In this document: piece after piece, positions 27,838 to 36,777 of the stretch
Position numbering within the stretch: the stretch's first letter is position 1
Layout: each line of letters begins with the position of its first letter
Position numbers and translations under genes: made by a program
Assembly (NCBI GenBank): GCA_001970955.1
Contig: MPUH01000380.1
Span: 1-59,093 of the forward strand
DNA: 59,093 nt
Direction: 5' to 3'
Source of the DNA: Stentor coeruleus
Lineage: Eukaryota > Ciliophora > Heterotrichea > Heterotrichida > Stentoridae
Notes under the pieces: generated by a model
The model's database searches: none
The model's input: only the letters and a program-made list of their open reading frames with translations
What the model was told of the DNA's origin: nothing

Positions 27838-30777
27838 ATGGATGAAAATATTCTTCTAAGCGCTTTTTCAGCGAGCCTTGGAGCAGACAACAATGCCCGG
27901 TCTAAAGCGCATGAATATTTACAGAGCATCCGATCAGCAGCTGGTTTGATTCCTTTGTTACTAAAAGTTTCTTTAGATTCAGCGAACAGTCTAGAACTCC
28001 GTCAAGTAGCCGTGATTTATTTGAAAAACTTAACAAAAGGTACTAAAGATTCTAATAAAGATTTCATAGTCCCTGAAATCGATAAAGAGTTTCTTAAATT
28101 CCATATTCTTACTGGACTGAGCTTTAGCATTCCAGAAAAACTCCGAAGCCAATACGAAGAAATCGCCCACAATATAGCGAAAACTTACTTTCCATGGGAA
28201 CAAATCCTTACACAAATTTCTCAAGCCTTAGACAATCCTAATAGCATATACTCAGGATTGAATATGATTTATCAAGTTTCAAGGAATTATGAGTATACAA
28301 TGAATGATAAAAGGACTGACCTCATATCTTTGGTCGAATTGTTTTTCGACAAGATATTGACTATTCTCAAAGAACTAATAATTTCTTCAAATCCTGATAA
28401 ATACTCTTATATACAGTTGATTTTACAAACATATTGGGTATCGTTTTATATTAGTATCCCATTAAAACTATCTCAAAAGGAAATTTTAGAACATTGGTTG
28501 CAGGGTTTTTATCAAATCCTATCAGCTGATTATGGAGAAATCCAAGCGAAATCTTTAAACGAAGAAGAAGATAAACTTAGAGAAAAATCCCCACAGTGGA
28601 TGTGCAAAAAGTGGGCTGGACAGATCGTCCACAGATTTTTTACAAGATACTTCAATCTTAACCACATCCAAGAACAGAATCTATTTATTGGCCAATATTT
28701 TCAATCAGTCTGGGCAGTTGAGTTTTTTAAAATTATCATCCCGCAGCTATTTCAAACTAAAGACTTATTCATACCAAGTGTTGTATTAAATTATTATATC
28801 AAATACGTAATACAAGGAATAAAATTCACAGCAACTTTTGAGCTTTTAGATGAAGTAGCAGTTTCTAATTTATTAGTAAATGTTATCATGCCAGTATTAT
28901 GCAGAGTAGCTTCAGATGAAGAGATATGGAAAGAAAATCCAATTGAATTTATAAGAAAAGAAGCAGATATGGGTAGAGCTTATTATTCACCAAAAAGTTC
29001 AGCTATTGACCTTTTATTAATATTATGTGAAAAAGGATTTATTAACAAGTTCTTTGAATATATTGCTAGGGAAATACAGTTACCTGATGATTTATTGAGA
29101 AAAGAAGCTTTGATGTTAGCTTTTGGGTCAATAAGTGAACAAGTAAAAAAAAATAATGTTCTTAAAGACTTTGTTGAAAGGATTTTAACTGGATTTGTTT
29201 TTGTTGATTTTACTAATCAGATTGGAGACTTTGTTGAAAGGATTTTAACTGGATTTGTTTTTGTTGATTTTACTAATCAGATTGGGTTTTTAAGAGCCCG
29301 TGCTGCTTGGGTCTGTAGTAAATATGCTGGTATTGATTATGAGAATTTAGAGTTCAAAACTAGTACTTTAGAATCAATTTGTAGGATACTTAAAGATTCT
29401 GAGCTTCCAGTTAGATATGAAGCGGCTTTAGCTTTACCTAAGCTTATTGGTTGGAATGTGACTAAGCAAAGATTGGCAACTGAGGTTAAGAATTTATTAG
29501 AAATTTACTTGAAACTTATGGGGGATATTGACTCAGAAGACCTTGTTGAAGCTCTTGAAAGCATTGTTTCAGCTTTTCCTAAAGAAACTTTACCTTTTTC
29601 CCTTGAACTTACACAGCATTTAGCCTCAGCTTTCAGTCGGATGGTAGCTAAAGATATGAGTGAAGATGAAGGAGAAAGTGCTATGGCTGCAGTATCTACA
29701 TTAAACACAATAAGCAAAATAATTGATATATTAGAAGATAAACCTGAAGATTTAATCAAAGTTAGTCTGATATTAAAACCTGTTTTTGAATACTGTCTTA
29801 GTGAAAAAGGCTGCGATTACTTCGAAGAAACTTTAAATTTACTTACTTGCCTCTTGTATTATTCCCCAGAAAAATCTTTGCCACATCTTTATTACTTAAT
29901 AAGACAGTTGAGGGCAAGTATTTTAGGTGAAGGTTCTGAAAAGCCATACGCTTTGGAGCATATAAATGAGATTTTCTCACCAATTGCAAATTTCATTAAA
30001 AAATACCCTGAGCAAACCTTAGAAAACCTTAATGGAATTATTGATATTGGGTTTGCCCTTATTAAAGATAAAGAAGAAGAAGCGATAAATGGATGTAAAA
30101 TATTAATTGCCCTTATGGAAAACTTTAAAGGTCATATTGATAACTTTCTTATTCTTATAATCAAAGAAATTTCTATTGCCTTTTTACAACACAGCTCTAA
30201 AAAGGTTAAGAACTCTTGCAGTCAAGCTATGTTTGTAGCTCTTTGGAATAACCCTATACTTTCTTTATCTTCAATAGATATTTTATCCCCTGCAATACAA
30301 TATGCTTTATCCTCAGTGAAATCTTTTAATGAATCTTTAGCTAGAAGTCATATGATTTATGGACTTGGGTCACTTTTTTATATAATCCCTAGTCTACCTT
30401 TAGACTTTCAAGGAAAGTTACCTATGATTTTTAAATGTATTATTCAATTGTATGAAGATAATGATGATGATAGTAGTGCTGAAGGTATTGAGTTTGATGA
30501 TGAGGGAAATGGACCTGGGAAAATCGATGCTCATTGTCAGAAAATTATTGATAAAATCAGAAATAGTGCTAATGATGAAGATGATGATGAAGATGATTTT
30601 CCTTTTGGTGATGATTCTGAAGATTTATATGATTCACCTTTTGAAGCATTAAATCAGAATGATATGATTAAGGATGTTACTAATATGATAAAAGGGAACT
30701 TCCCTGAATTACTCCAAAATATTGTTGGGATACTTAGTGAGAATGAGATAAAAATCCTTAACTCGATAATTCAATAA
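27838..30777 (+). CDS. IPO7: importin-7/8-like nuclear transport receptor
   Basis: 979 codons as assembled. The N-terminus carries an importin-beta N-terminal (Ran-binding) domain (about 20-100: ARSKAHEYLQSIRS, LELRQVAVIYLKNLTKG). The body is HEAT-repeat helices, with the family landmark GFLRARAAWVCSKYAG, equivalent to YLRARACWVL of IPO7/8/Nmd5. Near the C-terminus is a long acidic loop (DDDSSAEGIEFDDEGN and NDEDDDEDDFPFGDDSED), another importin-7/8 feature. These proteins carry ribosomal proteins, histones and signalling cargo into the nucleus in a Ran-GTP dependent manner; in a cell with a giant macronucleus they should be abundant. A 60-bp in-frame duplication (29166-29285) repeats 20 residues just before the LRARA helix and is probably an assembly artefact, so the true length is about 959. 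Confidence 0.92.
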   Translation: MDENILLSAFSASLGADNNARSKAHEYLQSIRSAAGLIPLLLKVSLDSANSLELRQVAVIYLKNLTKGTKDSNKDFIVPEIDKEFLKFHILTGLSFSIPEKLRSQYEEIAHNIAKTYFPWEQILTQISQALDNPNSIYSGLNMIYQVSRNYEYTMNDKRTDLISLVELFFDKILTILKELIISSNPDKYSYIQLILQTYWVSFYISIPLKLSQKEILEHWLQGFYQILSADYGEIQAKSLNEEEDKLREKSPQWMCKKWAGQIVHRFFTRYFNLNHIQEQNLFIGQYFQSVWAVEFFKIIIPQLFQTKDLFIPSVVLNYYIKYVIQGIKFTATFELLDEVAVSNLLVNVIMPVLCRVASDEEIWKENPIEFIRKEADMGRAYYSPKSSAIDLLLILCEKGFINKFFEYIAREIQLPDDLLRKEALMLAFGSISEQVKKNNVLKDFVERILTGFVFVDFTNQIGDFVERILTGFVFVDFTNQIGFLRARAAWVCSKYAGIDYENLEFKTSTLESICRILKDSELPVRYEAALALPKLIGWNVTKQRLATEVKNLLEIYLKLMGDIDSEDLVEALESIVSAFPKETLPFSLELTQHLASAFSRMVAKDMSEDEGESAMAAVSTLNTISKIIDILEDKPEDLIKVSLILKPVFEYCLSEKGCDYFEETLNLLTCLLYYSPEKSLPHLYYLIRQLRASILGEGSEKPYALEHINEIFSPIANFIKKYPEQTLENLNGIIDIGFALIKDKEEEAINGCKILIALMENFKGHIDNFLILIIKEISIAFLQHSSKKVKNSCSQAMFVALWNNPILSLSSIDILSPAIQYALSSVKSFNESLARSHMIYGLGSLFYIIPSLPLDFQGKLPMIFKCIIQLYEDNDDDSSAEGIEFDDEGNGPGKIDAHCQKIIDKIRNSANDEDDDEDDFPFGDDSEDLYDSPFEALNQNDMIKDVTNMIKGNFPELLQNIVGILSENEIKILNSIIQ
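29166..29285 (+). repeat. 60-bp perfect in-frame tandem duplication in the importin gene
   Basis: Two identical adjacent 60-bp copies encode DFVERILTGFVFVDFTNQIG twice. The family needs only one copy before the LRARA helix. With no differences between copies and similar seams elsewhere, an assembly duplication is more likely than a real one. Confidence 0.8.
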
Positions 30778-31487
30778 GTTGATTGTGAGAGATTAGATTA
30801 GGGATTATAATGGGTTAATTCTTTGATTTTAAAAATCTGTCTAAGGATATTTTTTTAGTTGAATGACGAACTTTAGATGAATAATTCCTTATTATGAAGG
30901 AGATTAGCAACACAGTCTCATAAGTAGATTTTCTTTAAATACAGACTAGCCAAGTTCTACAAATAAATAGAATAAGATAAATATTTTGCTACCGTTATGA
31001 TCAAAATTCTAAGATAAAGTCTGATATTTACTTGTAAGAATTTGGCTATTCATATCAATAAATTTAACAATTAAATCTCTTTATAAAAGAATTTTGGATA
31101 AGTGCATTGGCATATAACCAAAATAATTCTAAGACAATATAAAATAAGAATGTTATTATAAAAACTTTAAAAATTACTGAGATTATTTTTCTGACTAAGG
31201 AGATAACTTCTTTCGTTTATGAGACTATACGCAAAGGTCTTAAGATCTTTAGCAAAAAATTTCCTAGACTTAAGCACAGAAAAGGTAGAAATAGTTTGTA
31301 ACTTGTCTAAGGAAATTAACATAATTTAAATATTTTACCTAAGAAATTAGCATTTAAATATATACTAGAATCATAAATTATTTAATATTCCCATAATAAA
31401 AACACTTTACAAAGTAGTTTGCCACTATAGCATAACATAATATTATATATTAAAAACTTCATTTTATTTATTATAGCAATTTAGAAC
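30778..31487. other. convergent intergenic region with weak coding-like stretch
   Basis: About 700 bp between two convergent genes. Around 31140-31329 two overlapping plus-strand frames of about 52 and 36 codons look coding-like (for example TKEITSFVYETIRKG), but neither has context or homology I can name. Otherwise nothing seen. Confidence 0.4.
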
Positions 31488-32690
31488 CTAAGCATTTTTC
31501 ACTATATTACTATTTAATAAATCTGTTCTTCCTCCAGATTCTTGCAATCTATGGCTGCTCATAGTTGGTATTTCACAAAATGTGCATCTTAAAAAGTATT
31601 TCCATATTTTATAATTCTCAGAATCATGCTTGCATAAATATAAGCATGACAGACAATACCAGAATCTTGATTTCCCATTACTTGCACCTTCTAATTTGTA
31701 GTTGAAACAAATTCCAAAATTCCAACAACAAGTCAAGCAATAAATAATAAAAAAAACTATGCAACGAAAGTTAATTTTAACATTCCAAGTAGAAGAAGTA
31801 TCAGAGTCATTAGTTCTTCTTGAAGTTAAATCTTGATTATTTAATTTATCAGCTGGCTGATTATTGATTTCTTCAACAGGATTAGAGTTTACTGAAATTA
31901 TATTTTGCTTTTCTCCTATTGATTCATAGATAATAGACATTTTTGGATTCGAACTTGAATCTGCACTTTGAAATTTTTTATCTTCAGCTTCATTTTTTTT
32001 CATGTTAATACTTTGTCTGTTTTCACCAATAAAATTTATCTTAATCTTACTTGGGTTCATTTTTTCTTCATTTTCTATTTGAAAACCATAATAATCGCTT
32101 TTTGCAAGGGAAACTGGTCCTTTATTTTCATTTTCATAAGTATTTTCAGACTTACTTGACAGTCCTATACTTGTTCTTTGATTTCTTGACGAACTTTTAC
32201 TCTTATCACGATTTTTATCTTTATGTTTTTTATGTAATTTTTGTTTTTTTGACCTTATCTTTAATTTCTTTTCACTATCATCCGAGTGAATTTCACATAA
32301 AGGGCACAAATTTTTCTCTCTAGCACACACTTCGCATATTTTATGAGTAATACAGCATGAGTTTTTCATAATATCTCTTTCTAAGCAATATTCGCACTTT
32401 GCCCCAGGCTTAATTGTTATACATTTTTCACAATATTTGCCTGAATTAAAGCAATTTTCGCATATTATATGATCACAAGATGAATAAGAGCATGAGCATA
32501 TTTCATTACAGAGAGAACAGATAATGCCAAGCTCTATAAAAAGAATTGGCACAATAGAATTACAATAATTGCATTTTCCTGTGTTTTTTATTTGGGTAGA
32601 ATGATTTTGGCACACACCATGGTATCGTGCGGGATTGACTTTATATTTTTGCAAGGTGTGACACAGCAGACAATTTTTTTCGCAACTCAT
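31488..32690 (-). CDS. Cys-rich zinc-binding protein with hydrophobic Cys-rich C-terminus
   Basis: 400 residues. The first 150 contain more than 25 Cys arranged as repeated C-x2-C pairs (CLLC, CNYC, CSLC, CENC, CEKC, CEYC, CEVC, CPLC) with interspersed His, suggesting several RING/B-box/TAZ-like treble clefs in series; the last pair CAREKNLCPLC looks like a RING tail. Residues about 155-290 are a Lys/Ser-rich disordered linker. The final 100 residues have a hydrophobic segment (CIVFFIIYCLTCCW) and further Cys pairs (CLSCLYLC, CTFC), so the protein may be membrane-associated. No catalytic assignment is safe; an E3-ligase-like role is possible but unproven. Confidence 0.75.
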   Translation of the reverse strand: MSCEKNCLLCHTLQKYKVNPARYHGVCQNHSTQIKNTGKCNYCNSIVPILFIELGIICSLCNEICSCSYSSCDHIICENCFNSGKYCEKCITIKPGAKCEYCLERDIMKNSCCITHKICEVCAREKNLCPLCEIHSDDSEKKLKIRSKKQKLHKKHKDKNRDKSKSSSRNQRTSIGLSSKSENTYENENKGPVSLAKSDYYGFQIENEEKMNPSKIKINFIGENRQSINMKKNEAEDKKFQSADSSSNPKMSIIYESIGEKQNIISVNSNPVEEINNQPADKLNNQDLTSRRTNDSDTSSTWNVKINFRCIVFFIIYCLTCCWNFGICFNYKLEGASNGKSRFWYCLSCLYLCKHDSENYKIWKYFLRCTFCEIPTMSSHRLQESGGRTDLLNSNIVKNA

Positions 32691-33047
32691 ATTTCGGTAA
32701 AATATATAGAATAAGTTAAATTTTTGACATATTAGATGGAAAATATATAGGAAAATTTAATTTTTGGTAGGATTTATAATTATTTTTGAGATATTAATTA
32801 AAGATTGATGGTGGCTTATATAAGGAAAAAGGGTTTTTAGTTGAAATGTGATTCTGGTGAAAAATATTATATGGATAATTAATTAGTATATTAAGTTCGA
32901 AATGGCTCAAGCCGTGTGGTTAAGGCTTTATAAAATCNTAGTTGAAATGTGATTCTGGTGAAAAATATTATATGGATAATTAATTAGTATATTAAGTTCG
33001 AAATGGCTCAAGCCGTGTGGTTAATTTAAATAGTTATAATCCTGAGC
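32691..33047. other. divergent promoter region with assembly seam at N (32938)
   Basis: A sequence of about 85 bp starting TAGTTGAAATGTGATTCTGG occurs on both sides of the N at 32938. The left copy ends with an extra GGCTTTATAAAATC before the N. This is the 5' flank of two divergent genes. No regulatory motif can be named. Confidence 0.7.
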
Positions 33048-34082
33048 ATGAAAATGTCCTTAGACCATAAAAAGTTCAATCCCAATCTGTCAAACTGTAG
33101 ATCTCGCAAAAATAGTGTAGATTCAAGGCCACGTGCTGACTCATCGTCTTCTTCTGATGAAATGTCGCTTTTTTGTTTGAAAAACCAAGAGTACAATTTC
33201 GGGCCTAAATTGCAGCCACATAAGCGTGTAAGAACCGGGACTGTTGCCCCACAGTTAGGAAAAAATCTGGATATCCATTTCGCTCCTGATATGGTTTGTG
33301 AAGAAGTCGGTATGGAAGATGATGATTTTATTCACCTAGCCCGGTCAATTGCTGAACAGAATGGAGGTGTTTGTTTATCTGAGACTTGTGAAAACGAGAA
33401 TTTCCCTTTGGTATATAAATGCAAAATGGGCCATGTATGGGAAAGTAGTGATGTGCTTTTAAGTCATTCTTGGTGTTGGAAATGTCTCAATCTTCTAGAA
33501 AGAGCTAAAAACTATGCGGCTTGTTATGAAGGAAATTGCGTATCAAAATCTTGCGAACTTTTGCTCGAATTTGAATGCAGAAACGGCCATCGCTGGAAAG
33601 CAGATTTAACAAGATACATGCATCAAAAATGGTGTAAGCAATGCATATTAGATGAAAAGCATCAAATGAAACTTAAATTTTTACAAGAGCAACGAGCTGA
33701 AGAAGAAGAGCAGGCAAGGATTCAAGAGAAACTATTTGCTGAAGCAAGGCAGGAAATGAAAAATGAAAATACTCGACAGGCTGCAGAATCGGAACAAGAA
33801 GTTGAATACATGGCTGAAGCAATGGCTAAAAGATATATAGAAAGCACACTAATAAAAGATATAGTTGCTATAGAGCAAGTGACATGCTTATATAAAATCA
33901 TTTGTGCCAGTGAAAATTTCATCAAAGCTAAGTATTTTTCCAAACCAAGTAAAGACCAAGTAACCGCAGCTTATAGACAATTAGCAAGAATTTTACATCC
34001 GGATAAAAACAAGCATCCTTTAGCAGCTGACGCTTTTCTCAAGATTTCAAGTATTTATGCAGCAACTATGGCTAATGCTTAG
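33048..34082 (+). CDS. J-domain protein with two treble-clef-type zinc repeats
   Basis: 344 residues. Two similar zinc modules come first: residues about 114-146 (CENENFP, KCKMGHVWESS, HSWCWKC) and about 169-199 (FECRNGHRWKADL, QKWCKQC). The C...GHxW...WCxxC pattern matches the treble-clef zinc domain known as DUF4379. A charged coiled coil (about 205-260) follows. The C-terminal ~65 residues are a J domain with an intact HPD (317-319: ARILHPDKNKHP) preceded by a helix II AAYRQLA. The J domain sits at the extreme C-terminus and is shortened after helix III. HPD recruits and activates Hsp70, so the zinc modules probably deliver a substrate or nucleic acid. ATG at 33048 chosen; MSLDHKKF six bases later is an alternative start. 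Confidence 0.85.
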   Translation: MKMSLDHKKFNPNLSNCRSRKNSVDSRPRADSSSSSDEMSLFCLKNQEYNFGPKLQPHKRVRTGTVAPQLGKNLDIHFAPDMVCEEVGMEDDDFIHLARSIAEQNGGVCLSETCENENFPLVYKCKMGHVWESSDVLLSHSWCWKCLNLLERAKNYAACYEGNCVSKSCELLLEFECRNGHRWKADLTRYMHQKWCKQCILDEKHQMKLKFLQEQRAEEEEQARIQEKLFAEARQEMKNENTRQAAESEQEVEYMAEAMAKRYIESTLIKDIVAIEQVTCLYKIICASENFIKAKYFSKPSKDQVTAAYRQLARILHPDKNKHPLAADAFLKISSIYAATMANA

Positions 34083-34311
34083 TGTGTTTCTTCTAATTAA
34101 TGTGCCACTATTGAACATTATATGTTCATAGATAGGACGCCAATTTTCGATTAATTAAATATTTTCTTAAACTTTGTTGTGTAGAGGCTCCTCCGCTGAA
34201 AAATTTTTGGCTTGATAAGAATTCATTGTTTAAGGGTTTTTATTTATGATAAAACTTGTATGTTGTTTAAATTAGGTTTTTAATCACACTACAAGATTTA
34301 TAAAAAAATTA

Positions 34312-35468
34312 TCACTTAAAAATGATGTTACTCAAAAAAGACATCCTCTTATAATCATTAGAAGACCATACTGACTTGATCGAGCTTTCATTAGATGAAT
34401 CATCCTGCTTTTTCCTAAAAGAATCAGTGAAAAAATGTGTAGGATTAATATCTTTATCATAACTATAAATCTCTGAACTATTGTGAGCATATTTTGCCTC
34501 AACTTGACTCTTAGTAATTTCAAGACCGCATTCACTCAGTTTTTTTTCAATATAATTTATAGCCTTAGGATTTCCAGCAATAAGTAACAATTCTTCATGA
34601 TATTCTCTAATTGGTAATCTTACAACACATATCAAATACTGAATAATTTTAAAATAATCATCACATTTTGGATTCTTGTTCATCCCAGCTAAAGCTATTA
34701 TAACAGCGTTTTCTTTGTTTAGATTTAATAAATTAAAATTTGCTTTGCAGCGTTCATGTAGGTATTTCACTATTAAAAAATGACCTTTTCGACAAGCAAT
34801 AAGAGCACAGTTTTCACCAGATTTAATAAATTAAAATTTGCTTTGCAGCGTTCATGTAGATATTTCACTATTAAAAAATGACCTTTTCGACAAGCAATAA
34901 GAGCACAGTTTTCACCATAGGCATCATCTTTTGATTCAATGTTGAACTCTAAGGGTATTTCATTACGTGTAGAAAAATAAGTAAACATATGCTCTAAGAT
35001 GTTTAAATTACCTTCTTGACATGCTCTATGAATAGGAAGGAGATTTGAGTTGCTGATTATCAAAAGTGACTTTTCAAGATTTATGGTGTTTGTTGAAAAA
35101 ATTGAATGCCTTTCTTCGATATTCATATAAATTGGTAAATATTCTTTAAAAGTTTCAATATATCCCACACTACAAATATAATCTAAAATATGAAATTTTT
35201 TTCTTTCGAACAAAGTGTTCATAACTTCCACTGAACATTTTTTATCAATAAGTATCTTAAACATCTTGTCTCTATTACAAATCATACAGTAACCTAAAGG
35301 ATTTACTTCAAGATTATTGACAATAGTCGTCAAATAATCTAATTCTTCAGGTCTCTTAGTGTTTATCTCATTTTTAAATTCTCTTAAAGATCCTTGAGAT
35401 ATTAAATTGAAAATCGGCTTATTGTGCATTAAAGAAGCCCTACCAGAACAGCAATTTTTATTTCCCAT
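34312..35468 (-). CDS. ankyrin-type repeat protein with dual-lipidation N-terminus (frame broken by 98-bp duplication)
   Basis: The N-terminus MGNKNCCSG is a strong myristoylation-plus-palmitoylation signal, so the protein should be membrane-anchored. Ankyrin-like helical pairs follow (NPLGYCMICNRDKMFKILID, LLPIHRACQEGNLNILEHMF, NCALIACRKGHFLIVKYLHE). As assembled the ORF is split into 35468-34773 and a downstream frame at 34770-34312 by a tandem duplication of 98 bp. Collapsing one copy joins ACRKGHFLIVKYLHERC directly to the downstream part (ENAVIIALAGMNKNP), gives 352 residues and keeps frame exactly. The C-terminal ~80 residues are a Ser-rich tail. I treat this as one functional gene. The ankyrin assignment is moderate because the repeats are degenerate. 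Confidence 0.8.
34721..34916 (-). repeat. 98-bp tandem duplication inside the ankyrin gene
   Basis: Copies 34721-34818 and 34819-34916 differ by a single base (GTAGGTAT versus GTAGATAT). The unit is not a multiple of three, so it frameshifts the host gene. No N is present at the junction. Confidence 0.88.
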
Positions 35469-35889
35469 TATTACTTTTTATATTGAAATATATCACCACT
35501 TTTTCTTTGATGCTGAAAAATGTTAAAATCATGGAACTTTTAGAGTGATTTATAAAGGTAGATTTTATTTTATAATCTTTTAAATTCAATAAAAGTTTAT
35601 TACGTTAATTAGGATTTTAACGATTTATTTGCTTGCTCAATTAGTTTCAAATAATTTTATTTGATTTGATAAATTTTACATTATGCTTCGATTATATGAA
35701 AATATTAGTTATTCATCTTATAAAATGAAAAATAGAAGAAGTAGCTTAAATACTCAAAATATAATTTTAATGAAGTAGAAAATAGCTTATATTTAGTTTA
35801 TATATATTCTATAAATTAAATTATTTTTATACATATAAATTAACACATGCCATTCTTACTATATTGTTATAATATACTCAAAGGCTTTG
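35469..35889. other. intergenic, nothing seen
   Basis: About 420 bp of highly AT-rich DNA holding the promoter of the ankyrin gene and the 3' flank of the RING gene. No supported element. Confidence 0.6.
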
Positions 35890-36777
35890 CTATGCATTCA
35901 TATTACTATTACCTTCTGTTAATTCTCCATTTAAAGGGCACACCGTATAACCAGATAAAATTACCTTGTCCATAATACACCCTTCATGAAAATAATGAAC
36001 GCATGAATCTTTTCTAATATAATCCGTGAATTTCAGTTTATCAGAGCAAATCGCACATTCTTGGTTAAAACTCTTCTCATCATCATGGATTCTAACAAAT
36101 ACTTTGTCAAAATTAATCTGATCAAAACTTCCTTTACGACTACTAAGATTTCTGCCACTGATTTGTCCTACATTATCTTCATTTATATGTGGAAAATCAT
36201 TTTCCATGAGTTCTCTGACAGATAATCCTTCTCCATTTACTTCTGGATTAACAGATATATTCGCTATAGATCTTATGTCAGTATATATTTGTGTTGGTGC
36301 TTCAACAAACGGATTTGCTTCTATTTTTTTTTTCAGATGCATTGCCAACCTATATAAACCTTACAAACAGCAAGCTATTGAAACAAGTAGCAATGTAAAA
36401 AATATAGCTAGTATATATATTGAAAATCTTGAATTTGTGTTTTCTTGATTCGTGTCAATTTTTATTTCTTTACATACACTATTTTTTAATTCATATCCTG
36501 TATCGCATCCAACACAAGTTTGTTTAATCCTATTGCATTTGTTGCAATGGGCTGTAAGACATGCATCTGTTAAAGCCCTCTTCTCTACTGTAGAATGAAT
36601 TTCATCAGTAGGGTTAGTTTCTAATATGCTTCTATCTAATCTAATTTTATTTGGAATTAGAAATCCATTTTCAGTATTTTGAGGCTGATAAATATCTTCA
36701 TGCTGATGACTATCTCTTGAAGAAGCTAGAAAGATAAGAGAGAACATCAAAAAGTAATTGTGCCTCAAAAGACACAT
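35890..36777 (-). CDS. transmembrane RING-H2-like protein, one 15-nt intron
   Basis: Exon 1 is 36777-36365 and exon 2 is 36349-35890, with a 15-nt intron at 36350-36364 (GTAAGGTTTATATAG); spliced, 290 residues. In order: a signal peptide (hydrophobic NYFLMFSLIFLASS), a luminal/extracellular part with a furin-/EGF-like Cys cluster (CLTAHCNKC, CVGCDTGYELKNSVC), a transmembrane helix (FSIYILAIFFTLLLVSIACCL) whose end is joined across the intron to LAMHLKKK as a basic stop-transfer, and a cytosolic tail with a RING-H2 motif (CAICSDKL, then CVHYFHEGC, then CPLN). The eighth zinc ligand, normally Cys in CPxC, is Asn, so E2 binding may be altered. This layout resembles membrane-anchored ubiquitin ligases of the endomembrane system. 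The two exons had looked like separate short ORFs. Confidence 0.87.

Noticed and set aside
32900..32937. GTGTGGTTAAGGC looks like the A-box region of tRNA-Ser/Leu
   Set aside because: No matching acceptor stem or B-box; the left copy breaks off at the N seam, and the right copy continues differently.
34312..34770. Separate gene downstream of the ankyrin gene
   Set aside because: It begins at a GTG inside the duplicated 98 bp; collapsing the duplication makes it the C-terminal part of the ankyrin gene.
35890..36348. Stand-alone RING-finger gene
   Set aside because: It starts at a TTG right after a 15-nt intron; it is exon 2 of the transmembrane RING gene.
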